From an uncultured Eubacterium sp. (GTDB lineage Bacteria; Bacillota; Clostridia; Lachnospirales; Lachnospiraceae), in NCBI RefSeq assembly GCF_937958975.1, contig NZ_CALGRE010000037.1, positions 1-64,000 of the forward strand: a stretch of DNA of 64,000 nucleotides. Direction: 5' to 3'. How positions within the stretch are numbered: the stretch's first letter is position 1; each line of letters begins with the position of its first letter. The translations under genes were made by a program, and so were the position numbers. The notes below the pieces were generated by a model. The model worked only from the letters and a program-made list of their open reading frames with translations, did no database searches and was not told the origin of the DNA. Shown piece after piece: positions 16,201 to 24,005 of this stretch.

Positions 16201-17066
16201 ACTCCCAGCTGCTGTGCCTTATAAATATAGTTATAAGCTCCTACTGCTTCCATGCCATATCCCGAACCACTCTCATCTAAAATTTTAAGTGCCATAATCT
16301 TAACATTGTCACTTTTTGCAGTTCCTGCAATTCCTGTTTCATTGTTTGACTTTGCAGCCATAATTCCGGAACAATGGCTGCCATGACCATTATCATCCAG
16401 CGGGTCTGCATCCTTATTTATAAAATCATAACCATGCTGACCTAATAACTTTCTATTATTATAAGGATTATTCCATACTACATCTTTTAAATCTTCATGT
16501 GTATAGTCAATACCTGTATCTACTAATGCGATAACTCTCTCCTGACTATCTTTATCAGCCAGAAAAGATACATCTGCATTGATATCTAAGCCATCTATTC
16601 CATCATTTTGTCCTTTATTCTCCTGCGCCCACTGATGCCTATAATAAGAATCATTATAATCGGCTTTTTTAATCTTGTAATTTGGCTCTGCATATTTTAC
16701 ATTACTTTTTTTACTCAGCCTGTCAATTAATTCTTTTGTAGAATACTTATCTGATTTTACTAATGACACAGAAAATTCCTTTTCAGGAGCCACTTTATTT
16801 GCTCTAATACCGGATTGGTTCTCTCCAAACACATATGTACTTACAATTTCTATATCACTGCCTATAATATTTCCCGTCCTGCTCTTTGCAGATATTCCTT
16901 CACTATTATACATAATAATAGCTTCGCCCTCTGCATAATCATTCGTTTCTGTTGTATCTACGTTATACTCTTTCATATTATTCTTACCTGCCATAACCGG
17001 ATAAACGGTAACCGTCATACATACCGTAAGAAATAACGCAAATGCCCTCGTTATCTTTTTTCTCAT
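13239..17066 (-). CDS. large secreted S8 subtilisin-like serine protease with long insertion, Kelch-like region and Fn3-like tail
   Basis: A 1275-aa exported protease. Residues 1-26 are a signal peptide ending in VMA. An I9-like propeptide region (to about 140) ends with KYAEPNY. The catalytic domain shows Asp 183 (ALVDTGIDYTHEDL), His 228 (DNGHGSHCSGIMAA), the oxyanion Asn in NNSWG (about 295) and Ser 618 (YNGTSMAAPHVTGA). About 220 residues (390-610) are inserted between the AAPGADILS strand and the Ser, probably a beta-sandwich domain. Residues about 780-1060 hold Kelch-like repeats (LYLAGGIDETGTFVSKVKKY). The last 95 residues are a very Lys-rich Fn3-like module that may bind the cell wall. 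There is no LPXTG sorting signal. Start behind AAGGAGG. Substrates are unknown. Confidence 0.88.
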   Translation of the reverse strand: MRKKITRAFALFLTVCMTVTVYPVMAGKNNMKEYNVDTTETNDYAEGEAIIMYNSEGISAKSRTGNIIGSDIEIVSTYVFGENQSGIRANKVAPEKEFSVSLVKSDKYSTKELIDRLSKKSNVKYAEPNYKIKKADYNDSYYRHQWAQENKGQNDGIDGLDINADVSFLADKDSQERVIALVDTGIDYTHEDLKDVVWNNPYNNRKLLGQHGYDFINKDADPLDDNGHGSHCSGIMAAKSNNETGIAGTAKSDNVKIMALKILDESGSGYGMEAVGAYNYIYKAQQLGVNVVAVNNSWGSGGDDEESEILKTLINLVGAKGAISVCAAGNESEDNDIVASIPANIDSPYVVSVAASNEKDELAAFSNYGKKSVDIAAPGADILSTVSYNCFNPGLYENKFDLCSTYESFDNGNMIRTMDENGSTENVAQQGDIAYGTSATDEGEMNVFTTTKQYFGEKSSTDKSLQWTIQGAKAKGYYYLYLPYDIKASSTQTHASLMAKVTGPSAKHEDASGIEDLFEVPPVLYFADYKIDKDGKCKIGDIEEEMLAGSYIDEGNYWTHFSNEVSSNNKKEEKHALVLAIYAAVEGDYTVYVDDMGISRENVSADNFGKYDYYNGTSMAAPHVTGAVAAVANAYPDETALQIKARILGSVRKSESLKEKMVTGGVLDLSKVEVPDMTIEKVTFNNKKQLEIHGYYTENALVYINDKQVKVLSNNGKLIVVDGQSYSNRQMNIKVVKNEQVYEDRYFFTAGKSFKKEALISGGLNGGQLLSSGESMVYINANGQVIYGLPYVDDDTNKESIYWSESQFEFKGEMFGKEYAQAVDYTIYNDTDYTYTNGVIYGILTIDVGYASDKILACYNEEKGWKKLSDIPEDMYDLTGSILAAYNGDLYLAGGIDETGTFVSKVKKYSVSTKKWTNGVTLPECRAFSKALQVGKKLVITLGSNGTKDIPKNIIFDGKKWTTSKVKLGKSIDAYNDSVADKEFLVTTAQVGLVKDGIVYTDMRVENLGDTFRYDVNKDTYTATGYALNSNQLEYSNLFATTVQDKLYVIYGDQYSEDDFDEFWSTKDVNLDQFLEEEEGINCVSIPITNGFINVIDNSGIGGYVGGAGFYLPGDTITLKAMVLDEDMIIKKFVVNGKDIKKGKNGYVYTVKASDCPSKIKAEVVADYSDVNTKVTTPGRVKISKATRAKNNKSIKLVLKKVKKAKGYQVMYSTSKKFGKKVTKTVSGKKLKITLKKLKAKKKYYVKARAYTTFYGEKIYGAWSKVKVVKVKKKK

Positions 17067-17093
17067 ATTTTGCCTCCTTATACTTCTCTTTTT

Positions 17094-17582
17094 CTATTCT
17101 AATTCTGTTTGAATTACTTTCCATGTATCCACTAATTTATCCAACTTCCACATTGCATTGGCAGGACTCGTGGACGGTAAACAAATTGCTTCTATTTGAC
17201 TTTCCGGAAAAATATACTTTTTGTATAATTCATTTGCCTTTTTTCCATTCGTATAAATCTTTTTTATTTTACTCTTATGTAAAATTTCTGAAATATCATT
17301 AACCACTACATTTTTGATACTGCTATCGGCGGACCCTTCAATTTCACATGAATGTATTACGTCCCACACAGCAATATGATTTCGTATCAACAAGTCCTTT
17401 TTCTGCTCTATACTTTCCGGTACTTTATCTCCCATAATTACAGATATTACTTTCCAGAACCTATTCTGTGGATGACCATAATAAAATCCGCTTTCTCTTG
17501 ATTTCACTGATGGAAAACTTCCTAATACTAATATTTTTGATTCCTGATTATACACAGGTTCAATCGGATGAATTATATTCAT
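17094..17582 (-). CDS. DNA-deoxyinosine/uracil glycosylase (UDG superfamily, Mug-like family 6)
   Basis: A 162-aa base-excision repair enzyme. It carries ILVLGSFPSVKSRESGFYY, then HPQNRFWKVIS (the HPxNxFW motif characteristic of deoxyinosine glycosylases), AVWDVIHSCEIEGSADSSIK and the C-terminal LPSTSPANAMW motif. The length fits the family. It would remove hypoxanthine or uracil from deaminated DNA. The start ATG at 17582 has only a weak purine-rich site. It is transcribed after the NUDIX gene (31-bp gap), a sensible nucleotide-sanitation pairing. Confidence 0.85.
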   Translation of the reverse strand: MNIIHPIEPVYNQESKILVLGSFPSVKSRESGFYYGHPQNRFWKVISVIMGDKVPESIEQKKDLLIRNHIAVWDVIHSCEIEGSADSSIKNVVVNDISEILHKSKIKKIYTNGKKANELYKKYIFPESQIEAICLPSTSPANAMWKLDKLVDTWKVIQTELE

Positions 17583-17613
17583 ATCTAACCATTCTTTCTG
17601 TCTAATTTAATAT

Positions 17614-18111
17614 TTATTCAACAGTTACCATATGTTTAATCTGCTGTGGTAAATGTTTTATATCCGTCCGAAAAAAAACGGGATACATCATTGTATCTGA
17701 CACCTCTTCCACTGGTATCCATTTCAAAGTTGCCAGATTCTCTGCTTCTTTAAACTCCATATGTATGTCATCCAATAACTCGGTATCTTTCATTAAATAA
17801 TAGAAAGACAATTCATGCCACCGCATCTTATTTTTCTCACCAAAATCTTCTTCGTTCGTATAGTGTTCCTCTGTAAAAAAATTTTCATGAATATAAACCA
17901 GTCTGTCAATATCCATCTCAACACCAACTTCTTCAAACACTTCACGTCTAATGGCATCTTCCAATGTCTCATGCATATGAACCCGTCCGCCTACACTATA
18001 ATAATAATCCGAAAATTCATCTTTTACCATAAGTAAATTATTGTTATGCATAATAATTGCACCAACACGATAATTAAACTTTCCTTTTTCTGTAATAAAT
18101 GATAAATCCAT
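17614..18111 (-). CDS. NUDIX hydrolase
   Basis: A 165-aa pyrophosphohydrolase of nucleoside-diphosphate derivatives. The full Nudix box is visible: G-x5-E-x7-REVxEExGV in GGRVHMHETLEDAIRREV and FEEVGVE (residues about 42-64). The rest is a typical beta-grasp fold with HELSFYYLM and LKWIPVEEV. ATG follows AGGAGAG spaced 6 nt. It lies 32 bp after the spermidine-synthase-like gene and just before the DNA glycosylase, all on the minus strand. The substrate cannot be assigned from sequence. Confidence 0.9.
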   Translation of the reverse strand: MDLSFITEKGKFNYRVGAIIMHNNNLLMVKDEFSDYYYSVGGRVHMHETLEDAIRREVFEEVGVEMDIDRLVYIHENFFTEEHYTNEEDFGEKNKMRWHELSFYYLMKDTELLDDIHMEFKEAENLATLKWIPVEEVSDTMMYPVFFRTDIKHLPQQIKHMVTVE

Positions 18112-18143
18112 ATAAACTCTCCTAATTCCTTTTTAACATTTGC

Positions 18144-19736
18144 TTATTCTAACAGTCCTTTGATTCCCTTTTCTTCATAAATGTTTTTATAGTATTCTAC
18201 CTCATCAAATATCAATTCATCAATTACCTTCATTCCCAATAATTCTACCGGTGCCTTGTCATCTGTCATAATATGTTTTCCCTGACTATATTTTGTCAAA
18301 TTAAAACTGATTTCTGACATCAGACTTTTCAAGCTACTATCAACTAATTTTTGCTGTCTAATCTCCAGATTCTTTATCATATTACAATTCTGTGATGCAA
18401 ATAACTCTCTATTCGTAGAACCTTTTACATCTACAGTATATACATTTGAAAAAACACTGGAAATCGTATCTGCCAAATATTCATTGATATCTCCTTCACG
18501 TTTTCCACGCATATTCATATTAACAATCATAATACCATCATCCGTCAAATGTTCTTTTACCATAGTAAAGAACTCGACTGAAGACATCTGAAATGGAATC
18601 GTAATATCCTGATATGCATCTACCATGATAATATCATACTTTTTATCTACAGCATTTAAATAAGCTCTTCCATCATATGTGGTAACTTTTACATCATCAG
18701 ACAAATTAAAATATTTCCTCGATAATCCTGTAATTTTATCATCAATTTCCACGCCTTCTATATTCATATTTCCAAAATATTTTTTACACTGCGTAGCATA
18801 AGTTCCTGTCCCCATGCCAAGTATTAACATATTACATTCGGAAGCCTTATCCTTCCCGGCCATAAGTGGTGCTGCCATTGCATAATCATAATACAGACCT
18901 GTCAACTGGTCATTTTTCATCATCACCGACTGAACCCCAAAAAGAACATTCGTAGATAACAATACCTTCTCATCATCCTCTTTTACTTGAAGATAATTAT
19001 AGACAGATTCTCCCTCATATGTTAAATCTTTCTCCCAAAAGGCAAAACTATCTGAATATCCCATTACACTACATACAATAATTAACACTACAGCGACAAT
19101 ACACTTGATTTTTCCCTTATTTTTGCTGATAAAATATACAATACACAGACACATCAATATTCCGGAAAATATCAAAAATGTTATGGATGTCCCCACTGCC
19201 GGTATCGTTATAAACGTTGGAACAAATGTACCGATAATACTTCCAATCGTATTAAATGCATTCAGATTTCCCACTGTCTTTCCGCTGTCATCCAGACTGT
19301 CAACCGAATACTTTGCCAGTGACGGAGTAACTGTTCCCAGCAAAAATAGCGGAAAAACAAATATAACCATACAGGCTGCAAATGCCGCCCATATCAGAAA
19401 ATTGCTATTTACGGTAAATATTAATAAAGCCGATATTCCCAAAATAATATACTTTCCAAGAACCGGGATGGCGGCAATCCAGATAGAAGCTATGACAATC
19501 CTTCCATATAATTTGTCCGGATTCGGATTTTTGTCCGCCTGCCTTCCACCATAAATATTTCCCAGTGCCATTGCTATCATGATTGTTCCGATTATAATTG
19601 TCCATACAATCTGTGACGAGCTGAAATAAGGCGCCAAAAGCCGGCTAGCTCCCAACTCCACAGCCATAACAGACATTCCTGCAAAAAACTCTGTAAGGTA
19701 TAAAAATAATTTACTATTTAAAATATTAATTTTCAT
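18144..19736 (-). CDS. fused membrane (MFS-like) / spermidine-synthase-like protein
   Basis: A 530-aa protein. Residues 1-220 form about seven membrane helices, starting LFLYLTEFFAGMSVMAVELGASRLLAPYF, reported here in part as FFAGMSVMAVELGASRLL. Residues 230-500 are a class-I methyltransferase-like domain of the polyamine synthase family: NMLILGMGTGTYATQC binds decarboxylated SAM or SAM, NIEGVEIDDKI is the acidic loop and YDIIMVDAYQD the catalytic-strand equivalent. ATG 19736 is chosen since GGAG lies 6 nt before it; an in-frame GTG at 19763 has no site. No SAM decarboxylase gene is near, so true spermidine synthesis is not implied. It is divergent from the C39-like gene at 19954. Confidence 0.82.
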   Translation of the reverse strand: MKINILNSKLFLYLTEFFAGMSVMAVELGASRLLAPYFSSSQIVWTIIIGTIMIAMALGNIYGGRQADKNPNPDKLYGRIVIASIWIAAIPVLGKYIILGISALLIFTVNSNFLIWAAFAACMVIFVFPLFLLGTVTPSLAKYSVDSLDDSGKTVGNLNAFNTIGSIIGTFVPTFITIPAVGTSITFLIFSGILMCLCIVYFISKNKGKIKCIVAVVLIIVCSVMGYSDSFAFWEKDLTYEGESVYNYLQVKEDDEKVLLSTNVLFGVQSVMMKNDQLTGLYYDYAMAAPLMAGKDKASECNMLILGMGTGTYATQCKKYFGNMNIEGVEIDDKITGLSRKYFNLSDDVKVTTYDGRAYLNAVDKKYDIIMVDAYQDITIPFQMSSVEFFTMVKEHLTDDGIMIVNMNMRGKREGDINEYLADTISSVFSNVYTVDVKGSTNRELFASQNCNMIKNLEIRQQKLVDSSLKSLMSEISFNLTKYSQGKHIMTDDKAPVELLGMKVIDELIFDEVEYYKNIYEEKGIKGLLE

Positions 19737-19953
19737 ATTATTCTCCGTTTCTTTAGCTTTCACATATTAAGACTATGACACATCTGTTTCACTTTTTCAA
19801 GGGTCCATATCATCTCACATTTAGTCTGCAAGATTTTTGCAAGGTTTTCCCAAGAAAAATATAATAATTTTAAAACAGACAACTAACAATTTTTAAGACC
19901 ATTGTGATACACTTAAATTATAAATAATTAAATCAATAAAAGAGGGAATAACA

Positions 19954-20622
19954 ATGAATCAGAGAAAACAAATGAAAAAAAGAAGGCAAAAAACTTTAAG
20001 AATTAAATTCATATTATTTATTGTAACAATTCTTTTTGTCATACTTGTAATCAGCGGCTCCTATAAAAACCTGTTTTCCTTTACGGAAAAACTTTCATCC
20101 GACAATCCTTTTACAAAACCGGAAATTTCAAGAGATGTTCCCCTTCTATTCCAATATGATTCCAAATGGGCAGACATCTCATATGGTGACACAGATATCA
20201 AAACAGCCGGCTGCGCACCTACATGTCTATCTATGGTTATCCGATACCTTACAGATAAAAAGAATATCACACCTGACGAAGTTGCAAAATTTTCTGAAGA
20301 GAATGATTACTATGTTGATAATGTAGGAACAAAATGGACATTAATGTCCGAGGGTTCCACATCTTTTGGTGTCACCGGCACTGAGCTTCCTTTAGATAAA
20401 TCTACAATATTTCAGCAATTAGAAAATAATCATCCTGTTATATGTGCTGTAGGACCCGGAGATTTTACGACAGAAGGACATTTTATCGTCTTATCCGGTA
20501 CCAAAGACGGAAAACTAATTATAAACGACCCAAATAATAAAAAACGCAGTAATAAACTATGGAATTACGACAAAATTAAAGGGCAGATTCGCAATTTATG
20601 GGCATTTGAAAAAAGCAATTAG
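19954..20622 (+). CDS. membrane-anchored C39-like cysteine peptidase family protein
   Basis: A 222-aa protein with a basic N-terminus and one membrane helix (residues 17-36, IKFILFIVTILFVILVIS) that anchors it outside the cell. The extracytoplasmic part is a papain-like C39_2 domain: PLLFQYDSKWADISYG, TAGCAPTCLSM with the catalytic Cys 87, GHFIVLSG with His 176 and NDPN with the third residue near 192. Enzymes of this family cleave peptides or act in cell-wall processes. The start has GAGGGA 7 nt upstream. It is the only plus-strand gene between 4 and 36 kb and stands alone, convergent with hflX. The substrate is unknown. Confidence 0.85.
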   Translation: MNQRKQMKKRRQKTLRIKFILFIVTILFVILVISGSYKNLFSFTEKLSSDNPFTKPEISRDVPLLFQYDSKWADISYGDTDIKTAGCAPTCLSMVIRYLTDKKNITPDEVAKFSEENDYYVDNVGTKWTLMSEGSTSFGVTGTELPLDKSTIFQQLENNHPVICAVGPGDFTTEGHFIVLSGTKDGKLIINDPNNKKRSNKLWNYDKIKGQIRNLWAFEKSN

Positions 20623-20638
20623 TTTTATTTAAATTCCG

Positions 20639-21871
20639 CTATAGCTTATCTATCATCTGCGATGGCACATATGCCTTAATATAAATTCCATCCTCTTTAT
20701 ACTCCTCGCTGATTAACTGGCCATATTTTCGAATAAGACCAGTTTTTCCGGCGTCCGCATAATCAAATACTCTTTCAATTAAAACACGCATAGATTTAAG
20801 AGCCTTCTCAATTGCCTCATGAATGTCATCAATGCCTATCCCCTTTTTGACTGCAGCATCCACTACATAATCAGCCTTAAAGTCACGCAAAATTGGCTTT
20901 TCGACTAACTTATCCTGTTTATTAAAAACAGTAATTATAATTTTATCTTTCACATCAAGATTTTCTAATGTTTCATATACCGCATGAACATTCCTATCCA
21001 TTGCAGGATTCGAACAATCTACTACATGAAGAATAATATCCGAATATTTCGCTTCTTCTAATGTACTTCGAAAGGCATCAATTAAATGATGCGGCAATTT
21101 TCTGATAAATCCTACTGTATCTGTAAGAAGAATTTCCTGACCATTCGGTAGCCTATAATTCCGTGTAGTTGGGTCTAAGGTAGCAAATAATTTATCTTCC
21201 TCCAAGACATTTGCCTCTGTCAGAGTATTGAGAAGAGTTGATTTTCCGGCATTTGTATATCCGACAATGGCAACAACCGGAACCGGATTATCCTGACGTT
21301 TTGACCTTGTAACCTGTCTGTGGTTTTCCATATTTCTTACTTGCTCTTTTAATTGTGAAATTCTATCGCGAATAAGACGTCTGTCTACCTCTAACTTCTT
21401 TTCTCCGGGTCCTCTTGTGCCGATTCCACCTCCCTGACGTGAGAGATTTCTCATACCAATCAGTCTCGTGGAACGATATCTCAACTGTGCCAGCTCTACC
21501 TGTATTTTGCCCTCGGCACTCTTAGCTCTTCCCGCAAAGATATCAAGAATTATCAAAGTTCTGTCCATAACCTTAACATTCAGTTCATCCTCCAGATTTT
21601 TATACTGTGCCGGAGACAGCTCATCATCACAGACAATTGCATCCGCCTCATTTTCCCAGATGAAATCTTTCAATTCCTGAACCTTTCCCGAACCAACGTA
21701 TGTGGCATTATTTATATGCTCTAAATTCTGAATGACTCTTCCTACAACTACGGCGCCCGCAGTATTTACTAATTCCTCTAATTCATCTAAAGATTCTTCT
21801 GCATCCACCCCACTGTCCGTAGAAACAGCCACTAAAATCACTTTTTCTAACTTTTCCTTTGTTTCGTACAT
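20639..21871 (-). CDS. hflX: ribosome-associated GTPase HflX
   Basis: A 410-aa GTPase that binds and splits stalled 70S/100S ribosomes under stress. The N-terminal HflX domain (residues 10-170) includes VGSGKVQELKD and the conserved GRAKSAEGKIQVELAQL segment followed by a Gly-rich GGIGTRGPGEKKLE. The G domain has GYTNAGKSTL (P-loop, about 207), the DTVGFI switch II and NKQDK. The C-terminal domain is short, as in Clostridia. The start follows GGAGGTGAGTGT. Convergent with the C39-like gene; MATE lies 34 bp upstream. Confidence 0.95.
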   Translation of the reverse strand: MYETKEKLEKVILVAVSTDSGVDAEESLDELEELVNTAGAVVVGRVIQNLEHINNATYVGSGKVQELKDFIWENEADAIVCDDELSPAQYKNLEDELNVKVMDRTLIILDIFAGRAKSAEGKIQVELAQLRYRSTRLIGMRNLSRQGGGIGTRGPGEKKLEVDRRLIRDRISQLKEQVRNMENHRQVTRSKRQDNPVPVVAIVGYTNAGKSTLLNTLTEANVLEEDKLFATLDPTTRNYRLPNGQEILLTDTVGFIRKLPHHLIDAFRSTLEEAKYSDIILHVVDCSNPAMDRNVHAVYETLENLDVKDKIIITVFNKQDKLVEKPILRDFKADYVVDAAVKKGIGIDDIHEAIEKALKSMRVLIERVFDYADAGKTGLIRKYGQLISEEYKEDGIYIKAYVPSQMIDKL

Positions 21872-21905
21872 ACACTCACCTCCCTACACTCTGTCATATC
21901 ATAAT

Positions 21906-23276
21906 CTAGTACGAACTCTCATTCTTCACCAATCGAATGGTCTTCCACTTTCCTCTCTTATATCTCAACAGGCTAAATACTCCATTTAATAACCAGGTCA
22001 ACCCTGTAGCATAAAATACCCCATAGCTTCCCATAAAAGGTATTAATGTTAGCGGATAAGCGAAACCTACACGTCCTATACATTCTATAATTCCCGTAAA
22101 AAGAGAAAACATTGCATCTCCTGCACCGTTCAACACATTTCTTGTAGGATAAATAAGCCCTAAGAACAAATAAAAACAACTGGTAATTCTGAGTCCGTCA
22201 ATAGCAATTTTTAAAACATCTACGTCTCTTCCGAAAATAGATACAATCTGTGATGTAAATATCCAAAACACTCCAATCACAAAGAATGCAAAAACTGTAT
22301 TTATCACGTTTGCTGCGTTAAACCCTTTCACTACTCTCTCTATTTTTTCAGCGCCCAGATTTTGTCCTGTATATGTGGAAACAGCTGCTCCCAGAGACAT
22401 AAACGGCTGCTGTATCAAGGTTTCTATCCTAGATACTATCGTAAAAGCCGTTGTAAAATTGGCTCCATAACTATTGACAATTGCCTGCAGCACAATAAGA
22501 GAAAATGCAATCAATGCATTCTGCAATGCGACCGGCACTCCCAGTCTGAGGCTTTTCTTTACAATATTGCCCTGCAACTTAAAATTTCTTTTCTTAAGCT
22601 TAAAATATGTATTGCTTTTATAGGCGTATATCATACACATAACCGCCGATAAAAACTGTGCAAATGCTGTGGCAATACCAACACCGATAACACCCCATCC
22701 AAATGCCAGTACAAATAAAAAATCTAAAACAACATTTATAATACTTGCAAATATCAGAAAAAATAACGGTGTCTTACTGTCACCCAAAGCTCTCAGAATA
22801 CTTGACACTCCGTTATAGAACCCCATACAGCATATTCCAATAGATGTAACCCTCAAATATGCCACCGCATCATTTAAAATAACCGGGTCTGTCTGTAATA
22901 ACACCAACACAGGTCTGGCGGCAAAAAAACCAATAAGAGACATAATAACGGAACAAATTGAAATAATCCACACAGTGCTTCCTATGGTATCTTTCACCTT
23001 TTCTTCATTTCCGGCACCAAAAAACTGAGATACAATAATACCGATACCAACAGATAGTCCCGCTACCAATGAAAAGAAAAAGAAATGTAAAGAACCTGTT
23101 GTCCCAATGGCTCCCAGTGCATTTGCACTGACAAAATTTCCTACAATCACGGAATCTACCATATTATATAATTGTTGAAAAATATTACCGATAAACAGTG
23201 GAATTGCAAACTGTAATAACAATTTATATGGAGTTCCCACTGTCATATCTTTTACAAATCTATTTTGCTCACTCAT
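21906..23276 (-). CDS. MATE family efflux transporter
   Basis: A 456-aa integral membrane protein with twelve predicted helices in two homologous halves, coupling Na+ or H+ entry to export of organic cations or drugs. The first half opens with LQFAIPLFIGNIFQQLYNMV DSVIVG (conserved Asp in the first helix region), and the second half begins RLGVPVALQNALIAFS. ATG 23276 is chosen because GGAGG lies 5 nt before it; the frame extends upstream into the PAP2 gene without a site. It follows PAP2 by 28 bp, in one operon. Substrate not predictable. Confidence 0.9.
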   Translation of the reverse strand: MSEQNRFVKDMTVGTPYKLLLQFAIPLFIGNIFQQLYNMVDSVIVGNFVSANALGAIGTTGSLHFFFFSLVAGLSVGIGIIVSQFFGAGNEEKVKDTIGSTVWIISICSVIMSLIGFFAARPVLVLLQTDPVILNDAVAYLRVTSIGICCMGFYNGVSSILRALGDSKTPLFFLIFASIINVVLDFLFVLAFGWGVIGVGIATAFAQFLSAVMCMIYAYKSNTYFKLKKRNFKLQGNIVKKSLRLGVPVALQNALIAFSLIVLQAIVNSYGANFTTAFTIVSRIETLIQQPFMSLGAAVSTYTGQNLGAEKIERVVKGFNAANVINTVFAFFVIGVFWIFTSQIVSIFGRDVDVLKIAIDGLRITSCFYLFLGLIYPTRNVLNGAGDAMFSLFTGIIECIGRVGFAYPLTLIPFMGSYGVFYATGLTWLLNGVFSLLRYKRGKWKTIRLVKNESSY

Positions 23277-23304
23277 TTTATCCTCCAATAGATACGTTTT
23301 ATTA

Positions 23305-23799
23305 TTAGATAAAATAAAATCCCAGAATACCACTCAATATCCCGACAACCGCTCCTGCAATTACGTCCCTCGGGAAATGTACACCTGCAATAACCCTTCC
23401 AAAACACATCAAAATCCCATCCAAAAAAAGCAAGCCTCCAACGAATGGACATACATAAAAAAAGGACATTCCAATCACAAATGTAGAAAAAACATGTCTA
23501 CTCGGCATAGACTGCCCCTTTTTATCTTTTAAAACCACGGGACGAAAATCATATACAACATAAGGTCTTGGAGCATCCACAATATGTCGGAAAACACTAA
23601 CCAGCAAAAATGAGATTCCCGTAACCAAGACGATTCTCCATATTCTATTATCTTTCTGAATTGCAAGAACAATAAGCAAAATAAAATATGCCACATACAC
23701 AATTTGTGTCATTATAAGATTGACATGTTTTACTATACTTTCACCATTCGGATACTTTCTTACAAAATCAGAAATCTTTATGTAAGTTTCCTGTTTCAT
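23305..23799 (-). CDS. PAP2 family phosphatase
   Basis: A 164-aa membrane phosphatase of the PAP2/undecaprenyl-diphosphatase superfamily. All three signature parts are present: the first (RHIVDAPRP), the second (SMPSRHVFST, catalytic His) and the third (GRVIAGVHFPRDV). Five to six membrane helices are predicted. It may recycle a lipid carrier phosphate or dephosphorylate phosphatidic acid. I choose ATG 23799, 13 bp after the DUF6472 stop; an ATG at 23847 would overlap that gene by 35 bp. The site before 23799 is weak (CGGGAATAGAA), so the start is uncertain. Confidence 0.85.
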   Translation of the reverse strand: MKQETYIKISDFVRKYPNGESIVKHVNLIMTQIVYVAYFILLIVLAIQKDNRIWRIVLVTGISFLLVSVFRHIVDAPRPYVVYDFRPVVLKDKKGQSMPSRHVFSTFVIGMSFFYVCPFVGGLLFLDGILMCFGRVIAGVHFPRDVIAGAVVGILSGILGFYFI

Positions 23800-23812
23800 T
23801 TCTATTCCCGCT

Positions 23813-23992
23813 TTACTGTTTTCTTGCCAGTTTATATTCATCTCCATAAGAAAAATATGGACACGAAATACGTTTAAACTGCATCAGTCTTGCCAAATCA
23901 TCCTCATCCATATTGACTGTGCAAGTATATTCCTCATATTCTTCATCATACACATAATTGCTGCAAAACTCGCAGCTATACTGCTCACTCAT
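23813..23992 (-). CDS. small DUF6472-type Cys-rich protein
   Basis: A 59-aa protein that is easy to miss. The sequence begins MSEQYSCEFCSNYVYDEEYE and continues with a second pair, one Cys in YTCTVNMDEDDL and one in RISCPYFSYGDEY. The CxxC plus two single Cys suggest a small zinc ribbon. This pattern is what I know as DUF6472 of Lachnospiraceae. ATG 23992 has GGAG 9 nt upstream. It sits 13 bp after the aminotransferase stop and 13 bp before PAP2, inside the same operon. The function is unknown. Confidence 0.8.
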   Translation of the reverse strand: MSEQYSCEFCSNYVYDEEYEEYTCTVNMDEDDLARLMQFKRISCPYFSYGDEYKLARKQ

Positions 23993-24005
23993 TCACACTC
24001 TCCTG

